From the NCBI RefSeq assembly GCF_013870525.1, contig NZ_JACBXD010000011.1:1-64000 (forward strand): 64,000 nt of DNA, given 5' to 3'. The notes beneath the pieces are model-generated. The model was not told the DNA's origin and searched no databases. It worked only from the letters and a program-made list of their open reading frames with translations. This DNA is from Amycolatopsis pittospori. GTDB lineage: Bacteria > Actinomycetota > Actinomycetes > Mycobacteriales > Pseudonocardiaceae. This document shows, piece by piece, positions 44,546 to 53,468 of this stretch; the stretch's first letter is position 1; every line of letters begins with the position of its first letter. The translations under genes and the position numbers were made by a program.

Positions 44546-45928
44546 TCAGCCGACCGGCGGCTCGATGGGCTGCCGGTCCTCCTCGCTGTGTGTGGCCCGC
44601 ATGACGAGCCAGTTGATCCCCCACAGCACGATGCCGACGCCGAGCAGGATCGCGGCGACCTTGTAGTCGCGCGCGGGCCGCCCGGACAACGGCGTCACCA
44701 GGTAGAGACAGAAGATCGCGGCCAGCACCGGGATGATCGTCGGCGCCTTGAAATGCTTGTGCGCCGACTTCTCCTTGCGCAACACCAACACCGAGACGTT
44801 GACGATGGCGAAGACCGCCAGCAGCAACAACGCCGTCGTACCGCCGAGCACACTGATGTCCACAAAGGACACGAGGCCGATGGCGATGACGCTGGTGAAC
44901 ACGATCGCCACCCACGGGCTGCGGCGGAACGGGTGCACCGTACCCAGCTGCTTCGGGATGATCCGCTGATTCGCCATGCCGTAGAGCAGACGGCTGGCCA
45001 TCAGCATGTTGATCAGTGCCGAGTTGATGACCGCGAAGAGACCGATCGCGGAGAAGACCTCACGCGGGAACCCGGGGGCCCCGACGTCCAGCACCTTCAG
45101 CAGCGCGCTGCTCTTGGCGGCCTCCAGATCGTCGGCCGGCACCAGCAGCGAAGAGGTCACGGAGACCAGGATGTAGATGGTCGCGGCGATGACCATGCCC
45201 CACAGCATCGCCTTCGGGAAGATCCGGATCGGGTCCTTGCACTCCTCGGCCATGTTCACCGAGTCCTCGAAACCGACCATCGCGAAGAACGCCAGCGACG
45301 TCGCCGAGGTGATCGCCACCAGCATCGTCTGGTTCTCGGTGTCGAACTCGACCAGCCGCGACGCGTCCCCGTTGCCGTTCAGCACCGCCCACACACCGAC
45401 CCCGATGATGATCAGCAGGCCGCCGATCTCGATGCAGGTCAGCACCACGTTGGTCTTCACCGATTCGGAGACCCCGCGGAAGTTGATCAGCGCCAGCCCG
45501 ATCACGAACAGGATCGCCACCAGCGGCATCGGCGCGGTGATGAACTCGGCGAGATAGGTGTCCCCGAAGGCTTTCGCCGCGGACGAGGCCGACGTGACCC
45601 CCGAGCACATCACCGCGAACGCCACCATGAAGGTGAGGAAGCGGATCTTGAACGCCTTGTGCGTGTAAAGCGCCGCACCCGCCGCCTGCGGGTACTTGCC
45701 CACCAGTTCCAGGTAACTGAACGCGGTCATGATCGCGACCACGAAAGCGATCAGGAACGGCAGCCACAGCGCGCCGCCCACCCGGCCGGCCACCTGCCCG
45801 GTGAGCGCGTAGACCCCGGTACCGATGATGTCGCCGACCACGAAGAACAGGAGGAGCTTGGAGCCCATCACCCGCTTCAGGCTCGGCTGCCCCGAACCCG
45901 TCTGTTCGGTTGTAGTTGTGTCCGCCAT
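44546..45928 (-). CDS. APC-family amino acid permease
   Basis: Cytoplasmic-membrane transporter of 460 residues with about 12 helices. The first helix FFVVGDIIGTGVYALTGQVA contains the G-x-G-x-Y substrate motif, later FFAMVGFEDSVNMAEECKDP matches the APC signature. The C-terminal tail is short and acidic. An amino acid or amine is the likely substrate. ATG 45928 lies inside an inverted repeat (45927-45948). No regulator gene is adjacent on this strand. Confidence 0.9.
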   Translation of the reverse strand: MADTTTTEQTGSGQPSLKRVMGSKLLLFFVVGDIIGTGVYALTGQVAGRVGGALWLPFLIAFVVAIMTAFSYLELVGKYPQAAGAALYTHKAFKIRFLTFMVAFAVMCSGVTSASSAAKAFGDTYLAEFITAPMPLVAILFVIGLALINFRGVSESVKTNVVLTCIEIGGLLIIIGVGVWAVLNGNGDASRLVEFDTENQTMLVAITSATSLAFFAMVGFEDSVNMAEECKDPIRIFPKAMLWGMVIAATIYILVSVTSSLLVPADDLEAAKSSALLKVLDVGAPGFPREVFSAIGLFAVINSALINMLMASRLLYGMANQRIIPKQLGTVHPFRRSPWVAIVFTSVIAIGLVSFVDISVLGGTTALLLLAVFAIVNVSVLVLRKEKSAHKHFKAPTIIPVLAAIFCLYLVTPLSGRPARDYKVAAILLGVGIVLWGINWLVMRATHSEEDRQPIEPPVG

Positions 45929-45948
45929 GCGGCAAGAGTGTGCCGCAT
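45927..45948. promoter_or_regulatory. Inverted repeat over permease start codon
   Basis: ATGCGGCA (45927-45934) and TGCCGCAT (45941-45948) are perfect 8-bp arms with a 6-bp spacer. The first arm covers the start codon of the APC permease. It could be an operator or an RNA hairpin that limits translation initiation. Confidence 0.4.
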
Positions 45949-46023
45949 CACGTCTGTGACCGACAGTCCGATTTGGTCAGTTCTTCGTCACGGGTTGGCG
46001 TAGCCCGCTTTTGGGTAAGTCGA

Positions 46024-46614
46024 TCAGTTGGCGTCGACGGCGGTCTTCACGAGCGGGGTCATCATGTCCCGCGTCATCTTGACCGGACCGGTGTAGTTGA
46101 CCAGTACCGGGACGTCGCCCGACATCTCGGCGGCGGCCAGCGTCGCGGTCTTGTTCTCGTCGACGTAGTAGATGGCGCCCTCGCCGACACCGGCGACGTC
46201 CGTCGAGCCCGGCTTCGCCTTCTTCAGCGCCGCGACCATCTCCGCGGGCTTGATCGGGTTGCCCTCGAAGCGGGTCACCGCGAGCGCGCCGACCTGCTTG
46301 CCGGCGGCCGAGTACACGCAGCTCTTGGCCTTGCCGCCGTTGGCGGCGTTGTCCTGCACCGGTCCCGGCGCCGAAGTGATGCCCTGGATGGAAATCGCCT
46401 TCGCGACGGCCTCGGCGGGCAGCAGCGCGCACGGCTCCTTCGAACCGGCACCACCGGTGGGAGCGGCCGAAGAGCTCGGCGCGGCGGACGAGGACGGGGC
46501 GGGAGCCTGGCTCTCCGGCTTGGCCGCGTCGTCCGACTTCTGATCCCCGGACGAGCAGGCGGTGACGGTCGCGATGACAGCGGCGGACAAGACGATCGCC
46601 CGTGAAATACGCAT
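46024..46614 (-). CDS. DUF3558-like lipoprotein
   Basis: Lipoprotein of 196 residues. The N-terminus RISRAIVLSAAVIATVTACS is a signal with lipidated Cys at about residue 20, followed by a Ser/Ala/Pro-rich linker. The folded part begins GSKEPCALLPAEAVAKA and includes SCVYSAAG, the two-cysteine pattern of DUF3558-type actinobacterial lipoproteins, and ends with VLVNYTGPVKMTRDMMTPLV. It sits on the outer face of the membrane; function unknown. It starts 24 bp after the MFS stop and may share its transcript. Confidence 0.87.
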   Translation of the reverse strand: MRISRAIVLSAAVIATVTACSSGDQKSDDAAKPESQAPAPSSSAAPSSSAAPTGGAGSKEPCALLPAEAVAKAISIQGITSAPGPVQDNAANGGKAKSCVYSAAGKQVGALAVTRFEGNPIKPAEMVAALKKAKPGSTDVAGVGEGAIYYVDENKTATLAAAEMSGDVPVLVNYTGPVKMTRDMMTPLVKTAVDAN

Positions 46615-46638
46615 GGGGCCGACGATAGCCCCGGCCGG

Positions 46639-47922
46639 TCAGTCCACCGGGGCCCGGTACCGCCAGAACGAGGGGATCAGCAGCGCCGCGGCGACGACCA
46701 GCACGATGACCAGCACCCCGCCGCCGGAAGCCGCGGCGGCGGTGCCCACGCCCGCGGCGGCCCAGCCGTGGGTGAGGTCGGCGATCCGCGGCCCGCCCGC
46801 GACGACGACGGTGAACACGCCCTGGAGCCGTCCGCGCATCTCGTCGGTGGTGGCGACCTGGAGGATCGACATGCGGTAGATCGCGCTGACCATGTCGGCG
46901 GCGCCGGCGAGCGCCATGAAGAAGACGGCGAGCCACAGCGACTGCGCGAGCCCGAAGCCGACGATGGCGGCGCCCCAGACGCAGATCGAGACGATCACGC
47001 CGACGCCCTGCTTCCGGATCCTCGTCAGCCAGCCGGAGAAGAGACCGATCAGCATGGCGCCCGCGGGGAGCGCGGCGTAGAGCCAGCCCAGTGCCGGACC
47101 GCCGCCGGGCGGGTCGCCGAAGGTGCGCTCGGCCATCTCCGGGATCAGCGCGCGCGGCATGCCCGCGACCATCGCGATGATGTCGACGAGGAACGAGGCC
47201 AGCAGGATCTTCTGCGTCGCCAGGTACTTGAAGCCGTCGATGATGTCGCGGATCCCGGCGCGCCGCGCGATCTCGCCGAGCGGCGGGATCGGGGGCAGCT
47301 TCCAGACCGCGTAAAGCGTCACGGTGAGGGCGATGACGTCGATCAAGTACAGCGTCGACAGGCCGAGGACCGGGATCAGCGAACCGGCGAGCAGCGGGCC
47401 GAAGACCGCGCCGAAGGTGGCCATCGTGCTGCTCAGCGCGGTCGCGGGGGCGATCAGGTTGTCCGGGACCAGCCGGGCGACGACGGCGCCGCGGGTCGGC
47501 ATGTTGATCGCGAAGAACGCCTGGTTGACCGCCAGCAGGACGAGGACGAGCCAGACCGAGCCGATGTCGAGGAACGCCTGCAGCCACAGCACCGCCGAGG
47601 TGACGGTGACGCCGACGTTGGTGACGAGGAGGAGCTTGCGGCGGTCGACGGCGTCCGCGATGGCGCCGCCCCAGAGACCGAAGACGAGCAGCGGGATCAG
47701 CGCGACCAGGCCGGTCAGGCCGACGTACGCCGAGGAGCCGGTGAGGTCGAAGACCTGTTTCGGGACCGCGACCGCGGTGAGCTGGGTGCCGACGGCGGTG
47801 ACCGCGGTGGACATCCAAAGGCGCCGGAACGCGGGGATCTTGAGCGGCCTGGTGTCGACGACGATCGAGCCGAACAGCTTCCGGGCACCTTTGCGCTGTT
47901 CGACCCCCACGTCATCACTCAC
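46639..47922 (-). CDS. MFS transporter (EntS/MFS_3-like exporter)
   Basis: Major facilitator of 427 residues with about 12 helices. The cytoplasmic loop motif is GAIADAVDRRKLLLVTN, and FRRLWMSTAVTAVGTQLTAV is the typical first helix of the enterobactin exporter-like group. MPTRGAVVARLVP and LQVATTDEMRGRLQGVFTVV are further group markers. It probably exports a small molecule. The sequence does not tell which; an isochorismate synthase lies 35 kb away and gives no evidence of linkage. Confidence 0.9.
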   Translation of the reverse strand: MSDDVGVEQRKGARKLFGSIVVDTRPLKIPAFRRLWMSTAVTAVGTQLTAVAVPKQVFDLTGSSAYVGLTGLVALIPLLVFGLWGGAIADAVDRRKLLLVTNVGVTVTSAVLWLQAFLDIGSVWLVLVLLAVNQAFFAINMPTRGAVVARLVPDNLIAPATALSSTMATFGAVFGPLLAGSLIPVLGLSTLYLIDVIALTVTLYAVWKLPPIPPLGEIARRAGIRDIIDGFKYLATQKILLASFLVDIIAMVAGMPRALIPEMAERTFGDPPGGGPALGWLYAALPAGAMLIGLFSGWLTRIRKQGVGVIVSICVWGAAIVGFGLAQSLWLAVFFMALAGAADMVSAIYRMSILQVATTDEMRGRLQGVFTVVVAGGPRIADLTHGWAAAGVGTAAAASGGGVLVIVLVVAAALLIPSFWRYRAPVD

Positions 47923-47999
47923 AACCAGACAGCTTAGCCGCGCTAACTAACCAAAAGCGCGCGATTTACGTCACCGCCGACCTTCCACGGGCCGTTACC

Positions 48000-48082
48000 C
48001 GTGATTGAACGGACGGCAAGCGTGATTGAACGGACGACACCTCGCCGTCCGTCTGATCACGCGTGCCGTCCGTCTGATCACG
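48000..48082. repeat. Two pairs of 21-bp units in inverted orientation
   Basis: Units CGTGATTGAACGGACGGCAA-G (48000-48020) and a partial copy (48021-48038) face two units CGYCGTCCGTCTGATCACG (48043-48061, 48062-48082). They can form a long hairpin with a few mismatches. The last unit's TGATCA gives the stop codon of pdxH at 48078-48080. Related to the array at 19073-19177. The 155-bp gap between pdxH and the MFS gene contains this and a short AT-rich tract. Confidence 0.85.
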
Positions 48083-48764
48083 GGGCGACGCGCTCGATCT
48101 GCCAGCCGTCGTCGGTGCGGACGTAGCGGAGCCGGTCGTGCATGCGGTCCTCACGGCCCTGCCAGAACTCGACGAAGTCGGGACGGATGCGCCAGCCACC
48201 CCAATGCGGCGGGAACGGGATGTTCTCGACGTCGGCGAAGCGGCGCTCGATGCCGTGAAGCGCGGTCTCCAGCGCACGGCGGCCGTCGACGACGCGGGAC
48301 TGCGGCGAGGCCCAGGCCCCGAGCTGCGAACCTCGGGGGCGGGACGCCCAGTACTCGGCGGTCTCGGCGACGTTGACCTTCTCGACCTCGCCGCGCACGT
48401 GGACCTGACGCTGCAGCGGGTACCAGGGGAAGGTGATCGACGCGTAGCGCGTCGCGGTGAGGTCGTGGCTCTTCGTCGACGTGTAGTTCGTATAGAAGAC
48501 GACGCCGCGCTCGTCGAGGCCCTTGCACAGGACGGTCCGGGAGGACGGCCTGCCCTCCGGGTCGGCGGTGGCGAGCACCATAGCGTTCGGTTCGGCGATC
48601 CCCGCGGAGACGGCCTGGTTCAGCCAGTCCTGCAGCTGCGCGGTCCAGGTCTCCGCCAGCGCGGACTCGTCGAAGGCGGCGCCTTCGTAGGCGACCCTCA
48701 TTCCAGGCAGACGTACGACGGCGTCGCCGTTTTCGGCCGCACCATCCTTGATCTCCGGCATCAT
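48078..48764 (-). CDS. pdxH: Pyridoxamine 5'-phosphate oxidase
   Basis: FMN enzyme of 228 residues that oxidises pyridoxine- or pyridoxamine-phosphate to pyridoxal phosphate (vitamin B6). FMN-binding segments: NAMVLATADPEGRPSSRTVL, FYTNYTSTKSHDLTA, YPLQRQVHVRGEVEKV. The signature near the C-terminus HWGGWRIRPDFVEFWQGRED is diagnostic. The final 16 residues after DRLRY are slightly longer than usual. ATG 48764 is used. The stop codon is contributed by a repeated 21-bp unit. Confidence 0.96.
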   Translation of the reverse strand: MMPEIKDGAAENGDAVVRLPGMRVAYEGAAFDESALAETWTAQLQDWLNQAVSAGIAEPNAMVLATADPEGRPSSRTVLCKGLDERGVVFYTNYTSTKSHDLTATRYASITFPWYPLQRQVHVRGEVEKVNVAETAEYWASRPRGSQLGAWASPQSRVVDGRRALETALHGIERRFADVENIPFPPHWGGWRIRPDFVEFWQGREDRMHDRLRYVRTDDGWQIERVAP

Positions 48765-49010
48765 CCGCCAAACCTCCGTACCCGGTCAGGGCCATTTCTT
48801 CGGCTTTGCCGCCGACGGTATTGCCTAGAAGGCGGCGGCGAAACCCACTGAACGGTGACTCCCGCCACCCCGTTCCGGTCATCAGCGTGTAACCGCTGGA
48901 CCGCAAGCCGTTACCCCCCGGTTACCTGCCGGACCCTGATCGATAAAGGCCGGTCCTACCGTCGGCGTGCTCCCAGACCGTCCCCGTCCCACCACCACGG
49001 AGGCAGGTTC

Positions 49011-50708
49011 ATGACCGGCACGCTGCCCACCACGGGATCCCCGGAAACCGCACCGCCGAATCGCACCTACGCCCCGCTCGCCGCCAACGAGAACCGTGAG
49101 GACTACTCACTCCGCTTCGCCCCGCACTCGTTCCGCCGCTGGTCGCCGTTCGTCGTCGCGACGACGGCGCTGGGCGGGATCGCCTACCTCGCCGACTTCG
49201 CGATCGGCGCCAGCATCGTCCTCTCCTACGGGTTCACCTCGGGCGTCCTCGCGATCCTCGCGGCGGCCCTGGTCATCTTCGTGACCGGCGTCCCCATCGC
49301 GCACGCGTGCGCGAAGTACGGCGTCGACATGGACCTGCTGACCCGCGGAGCGGGCTTCGGCTACTTCGGCTCGACGCTGACGTCGCTCGTGTACGCGAGC
49401 TTCACCGTCATCTTCTTCTCCCTCGAAGGCTCGATCATGGCGCAGGCCTTCGAGCTGGCGATGGGCATCCCGCTGCCGGTCGGCTATCTGCTCTCGACGC
49501 TGATCGTCCTGCCGTTCGCGCTGTACGGGATGGGCGCGGTCGCGAAGATGCAGGCCTGGACGCAGCCGCTGTGGATCGCCGGGCTGGTCCTCCCGTTCGT
49601 GGTGATCGCCGTCCGCGAGCCGGGCAAGTTCGCCGAGTTCGCGTCGTTCGGCGGGACCGAGGGCGCCGGATCGGGCTTCTCGGCCATCGGGTTCGGCTTC
49701 GGCATGGGTGTCGCGCTGTCGCTCATCGGGCAGATCGGCGAGCAGGCGGACTACCTCCGGTTCATGCCCCAGAAGACGGACTCGAACAAACGTGCCTGGT
49801 GGGGCGCGGTCCTGGCGGCCGGTCCCGGCTGGGTGGTGCTCGGCGCCGCGAAGCAGATCGGCGGCGCGCTGCTGGCCTTCCTCGCCCTCGGCGTGGTCGG
49901 GAAGACGCACGCGCTGGAGCCGATCGCGCCCTACCTGGAGGCGGTCGAGCCGGCGCTGGGTCCGGCCGCCCTGACCTTCGCCGCCCTGTTCGTCGTGGTC
50001 AGCCAGATCAAGATCAACACCACGAACGCCTATTCCGGTTCGCTGTCGTTCGCCAACTTCTTTTCCCGCGTCCTGCACCGGCATCCGGGCCGGGTCTGGT
50101 ACGTCCTGGTGAACTGCGGAATCGCGCTCGCCCTGATGGAATTCGGCGCCTTCGGCTTCCTGAACAAGATTCTCGGGTTCTACTCGAACGTGGCAATCGC
50201 CTGGATAGGCGCGGTCTGCGCGGATCTGGTGATCGTGAAACCGCTCGGCCTCTCGCCGAGGTACATCGAATTCAAACGAGCCTATCTCCCGAAGATCAAT
50301 CCGGTCGGTTTCGGATCGATGGTCGTCGCTTCCACTATTTCCATCATCGCCTATTTCGGCGCTTTCGGACAATTCCTCGCGGCATTCAGTCCACTGCTCG
50401 CGCTCGTCATCGCGATGGTGCTCGTTCCGGCCCTCGCCGTCGCGACCAAGGGGCGCACCTATCTGGCGCGCCCTAATTCTGTCATTCGACAGAAATTATC
50501 CCCGGAAGAACTTCGCGCGACACATATCTGCACGGTGTGCCAGGACGAGTTCGAACTGCCCGACATCGCCGACTGCGCGAAACAGTCCGGAGCGATCTGC
50601 TCGCTCTGCTGCACACTCGACGCGACCTGCCACGACCTGTGCCAGACGGCCGGTCCGGTCGACCTGCCGATGCCAACACTGCCGACACTGCCGACGTCCA
50701 AGCCGTGA
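49011..50708 (+). CDS. NCS1-family permease with Cys-rich C-terminal tail
   Basis: Nucleobase:cation symporter-1 type transporter of 565 residues with about 12 helices; RRWSPFVVATTALGGIAYLA is the first, and VVSQIKINTTNAYSGSLSFA is the core NCS1 motif. Likely substrates are purines, pyrimidines, hydantoins or thiamine precursors. Residues 507-544 carry eight cysteines and one His (C507, C510, C522, C530, C533, C534, C540, C544), a pattern like a zinc- or cluster-binding knuckle, absent from ordinary NCS1 proteins. RBS ACGGAGG precedes ATG 49011. A small secreted-protein gene lies between it and the ABC/conservon unit. Confidence 0.9.
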   Translation: MTGTLPTTGSPETAPPNRTYAPLAANENREDYSLRFAPHSFRRWSPFVVATTALGGIAYLADFAIGASIVLSYGFTSGVLAILAAALVIFVTGVPIAHACAKYGVDMDLLTRGAGFGYFGSTLTSLVYASFTVIFFSLEGSIMAQAFELAMGIPLPVGYLLSTLIVLPFALYGMGAVAKMQAWTQPLWIAGLVLPFVVIAVREPGKFAEFASFGGTEGAGSGFSAIGFGFGMGVALSLIGQIGEQADYLRFMPQKTDSNKRAWWGAVLAAGPGWVVLGAAKQIGGALLAFLALGVVGKTHALEPIAPYLEAVEPALGPAALTFAALFVVVSQIKINTTNAYSGSLSFANFFSRVLHRHPGRVWYVLVNCGIALALMEFGAFGFLNKILGFYSNVAIAWIGAVCADLVIVKPLGLSPRYIEFKRAYLPKINPVGFGSMVVASTISIIAYFGAFGQFLAAFSPLLALVIAMVLVPALAVATKGRTYLARPNSVIRQKLSPEELRATHICTVCQDEFELPDIADCAKQSGAICSLCCTLDATCHDLCQTAGPVDLPMPTLPTLPTSKP

Positions 50709-50743
50709 GACACGGCGCAGGCCGCTTCTCCGGTCTTGCGCTG

Positions 50744-51115
50744 TCAGTTCGTGACAGTGAACTCCGCGCGAACAATCCAGCCCCAGCAGTCGTACGTCGC
50801 CGTGTACCGGCCCGGCACCGTCCCCACTGGACCGTCCCCTCGCAACGCGACACCGATGCCGCCGGTGCCGCCGTCTCCCACTACCCGCAAGGGAATCGGC
50901 GCCGCGAGACCGTCCGCGGCGAGTGTGGTCGCGAGCTCGCCGGCACCCGACGGACGCAGGCAGTAGATGTCCGCGGTCACCGTCCCACCTGCGACGACGA
51001 CGGCCGGACCGACGACCAGACTGGACGGTCTGGTCGCGTTCGCCTGCCCCGCTCCGAGCATCGTGGACACGAGCGCGGCCCCTGCGGCGCACAACGCGAC
51101 TGCGCGAATCTTCAT
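50744..51115 (-). CDS. Small secreted protein
   Basis: Exported protein of 123 residues. The signal peptide AVALCAAGAALVSTMLGAG ends near A-N-A (about residue 27); the mature part is a small beta-rich domain with two cysteines (DIYCLRPSG and TYDCWGWIV), likely one disulfide, and ends EFTVTN. The fold resembles a single Ig-like domain but no family is certain. GGGAGAAGAGG precedes ATG 51115. It is convergent with the NCS1 gene. Confidence 0.75.
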   Translation of the reverse strand: MKIRAVALCAAGAALVSTMLGAGQANATRPSSLVVGPAVVVAGGTVTADIYCLRPSGAGELATTLAADGLAAPIPLRVVGDGGTGGIGVALRGDGPVGTVPGRYTATYDCWGWIVRAEFTVTN

Positions 51116-51507
51116 CCTCTTCTCCCTCCAGGATGCGGGCGAAGATTTCACCCGCCACCCAGCGGACGCGCGCCGCCACACCTGCGGTTGCCCGGCCGGA
51201 GAGACCCCGCCCGATGGGGCGAAACGGCTCCGGATTTAGCGCATTGTGACAGGAATTCGTGCAAGAGCTGATCATCACACTATGTAGACCTTGCGCCCCT
51301 CGATAGGATCGCCGCCGAGGGCAACGGGGTGATCACCTCTATACAGAGTGTTTAGAGGTCAAGGGTGGGCCGGCCGGGTGTGCGGGCGATCCATCCGATA
51401 TTGCCGGCAAGGCTTCCGCCAGGGAGTTCGACACCGGTCGATCACTCCTGCGCTCGAGCCGCCGGAACTTCTACTCCCGTGTTACTCCCCTTCCCCAGGA
51501 GTGCGTT
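51116..51507. other. 392-bp intergenic control region, no gene seen
   Basis: Gap between the small secreted-protein gene and the ABC binding-protein gene. It carries the inverted repeat ACCTCTA (51335-51341) and TAGAGGT (51353-51359) with an 11-bp spacer, a candidate operator of the downstream seven-gene unit. I looked for a TPP-type riboswitch and did not find its conserved pieces. Confidence 0.45.
51335..51359. promoter_or_regulatory. Operator or hairpin candidate ahead of ABC/conservon unit
   Basis: Inverted repeat ACCTCTA-N11-TAGAGGT, 149 bp before the GTG start of the binding-protein gene. It is AT-richer than its surroundings, consistent with a promoter region. Confidence 0.4.
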
Positions 51508-52512
51508 GTGATTTCCCTTTCCCGCCGTCTCATGACGGCGTTGTTGTGTGCCATTTCCCTGGCCGGTGTGACAGCCCTTTCGGCTTGTTCCGACAGCACG
51601 GCCGCGTCCGGCAGCAAGATCACCATCGGTTACAGCGCCTGGCCGGGCTGGTTCCCGTGGGCGGTGGCGCAGGAAAAAGGCCTTTTCGAGAAGAACGGCG
51701 TGAACGTCGATCTGAAGTGGTTCGACAGTTACACCGAAAGCATCAACGCGCTTTCCTCCGGGGCGATCGACGCCAACAGCCAGACCCTCAACGACACCCT
51801 CGCCTCGGTCAGCGGTGGCGCGAAGCTGTCGGTGGTGCTGGTCAACGACAACTCGACCGGCAACGACAAGATCATCGCCCGTGAGGGGATCTCCGGCGTC
51901 GCGGACCTCAAGGGCAAGAAGGTCGCCGTCGAGCAGGGCACCGTCGACCACTACCTGCTGCTGCTCGCGCTGCAGGAGGCGAAGCTGACCGAGAAGGACA
52001 TCGAACTCGTCCCGCTGCTGACCGACGCCGCCGCGGCCGCGTTCGTCGGCGGGCAGGTCGACGCCGTCGCCGCGTTCGCCCCGTTCACCACGACGGCGCT
52101 GCAGCGCCCCGGCAGCCGCGCGGTCGCGACGTCGGCCGAGTTCCCCGGCGCCATCCCGGACCACCTCGTCGTCTCCGAAAAGCTGTCGAAGGAGCGCAAG
52201 AAGGAGGTCCAGTCGCTGGTCAACACCTGGTTCGAGACGGTGGCCTGGATCAAGGCCAACAAGGACGAGGCCGTCCAGATCATGTCGAAGCGCGGGGCCG
52301 TCTCGATCGACGAGTACAAGACCTACGACGCCGGCACCACGATCTTCACCAAGCAGCAGAACCTCGACGCGTTCACCCCGGGCGTCACCCCCGCACACCT
52401 GAACTTCCAGGCGGGCAAGATCGCCGACTTCATCGTGTCCAACGGTCTCGCGCAGACGCGGCCCAACTTCGACGGGCTGTTCGACGACCAGTACGTCAAG
52501 TCGGTGCCGTGA
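51508..52512 (+). CDS. ABC substrate-binding lipoprotein (NMT1/SsuA type)
   Basis: Lipoprotein of 334 residues that captures a solute outside the membrane. Signal RRLMTALLCAISLAGVTALS with lipidated Cys at about 27. The NMT1/SsuA pattern is clear: TIGYSAWPGWFPWAVAQEKG, LFEKNGVNVDLKWFDSYTES, LKGKKVAVEQGTVDHYLLLL and FVGGQVDAVAAFAPFT. Members bind taurine, nitrate, aliphatic sulfonates or thiamine precursors; which one is not decided. GTG 51508 is the start, and the end overlaps the permease gene by 4 bp (GTGA). Confidence 0.92.
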   Translation: MISLSRRLMTALLCAISLAGVTALSACSDSTAASGSKITIGYSAWPGWFPWAVAQEKGLFEKNGVNVDLKWFDSYTESINALSSGAIDANSQTLNDTLASVSGGAKLSVVLVNDNSTGNDKIIAREGISGVADLKGKKVAVEQGTVDHYLLLLALQEAKLTEKDIELVPLLTDAAAAAFVGGQVDAVAAFAPFTTTALQRPGSRAVATSAEFPGAIPDHLVVSEKLSKERKKEVQSLVNTWFETVAWIKANKDEAVQIMSKRGAVSIDEYKTYDAGTTIFTKQQNLDAFTPGVTPAHLNFQAGKIADFIVSNGLAQTRPNFDGLFDDQYVKSVP

Positions 52513-53468
52513 GCACCACCGACTCGGCGCGCCAGGCCGCGCGGCGGACGACGGCGGGCGACGAGGCGGAGGCGCTGCGCCTCGACGACGAACAGCGCCT
52601 CGCCGAAGCGCAGGAAAACCGGCGTCAGGGCGGCGCGCGACCGGACTGGTCGCCGCTGCCCCGGCGGGCCGGTCTCAAGCCGAACGCGTCCCCGCTGTTC
52701 TCGCTCCGGACGCCGATCTCCACGCGCTGGCGGTGGACGCTGGCGGTGCTGTCGTTCGCGATCCCGCTGCTGATCTGGGTGACGCTGAACGCGCTGGGCG
52801 TCGTCAACCCCACGTTCCTGCCGACGCCGGTCGCCGTGTTCGACGCCCTGCTCAAGATGATCGAGTCGGGCGAACTGTTCAGCGACCTCTGGGCCACCAC
52901 GCAGCGGGTGCTGCTCGGCTTCGGGCTCGCGGTGATCGTCTCGGTGCCGCTCGGCATCGTGATGGGGACGTTCAACGCCGGGCTGGCGCTGTTCGAACCG
53001 GTCATCGCGATGCTGCGCTACCTGCCGGCGAGCGCGTTCATCCCGCTGCTGATGATCTGGCTCGGCCTCGGCGAGCCGTCGAAGGTCGCGGTCCTGTTCC
53101 TCGGCACGGTCTTCTTCAACACGCTGATGACGGCCGACGCCGTGCGCGGGGTGCCGCGTTCGCTGATCGACGTGTCCTACACGCTCGGCGCTCGGCGCGG
53201 CGAGGTGCTGCGCAAGGTGATCGTGCCGCACGCGCTGCCCGGCATGATCGACGCGACCCGCGTCAACGCCGCGGCCGCGTGGAACTTCGTGGTGGTCGCC
53301 GAACTGATCAACGCCACCGCCGGACTGGGCCTGCGGATCATGCGCGCGCAGCGGTTCACCCAGACCGACCGGATCTTCGCGCTGCTGATCGTGATCGGCC
53401 TGCTCGGCCTGATCATCGACATCGCGCTGCGGCTCCTGCGGACGCGCGTCGGGAAGTGGGCGGTATGA
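52509..53468 (+). CDS. ABC importer permease (SsuC/TauC type)
   Basis: Membrane permease of 319 residues. About 75 N-terminal residues are hydrophilic and charged, longer than usual for this family, before the first helix (WTLAVLSFAIPLLIWVTLNA). The BPD_transp_1 coupling segment for the ATPase appears as VPRSLIDVSYTLGARRGEVL. Last helices include LLIVIGLLGLIIDIALRLL. It overlaps the binding-protein and ATPase genes by 4 bp each. Confidence 0.92.
   Translation: MSTTDSARQAARRTTAGDEAEALRLDDEQRLAEAQENRRQGGARPDWSPLPRRAGLKPNASPLFSLRTPISTRWRWTLAVLSFAIPLLIWVTLNALGVVNPTFLPTPVAVFDALLKMIESGELFSDLWATTQRVLLGFGLAVIVSVPLGIVMGTFNAGLALFEPVIAMLRYLPASAFIPLLMIWLGLGEPSKVAVLFLGTVFFNTLMTADAVRGVPRSLIDVSYTLGARRGEVLRKVIVPHALPGMIDATRVNAAAAWNFVVVAELINATAGLGLRIMRAQRFTQTDRIFALLIVIGLLGLIIDIALRLLRTRVGKWAV

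Noticed and set aside
51182..51507. TPP riboswitch ahead of the NMT1-type binding protein
   Set aside because: The conserved CTGAGA and ACCTGATC elements in the proper order are not found.
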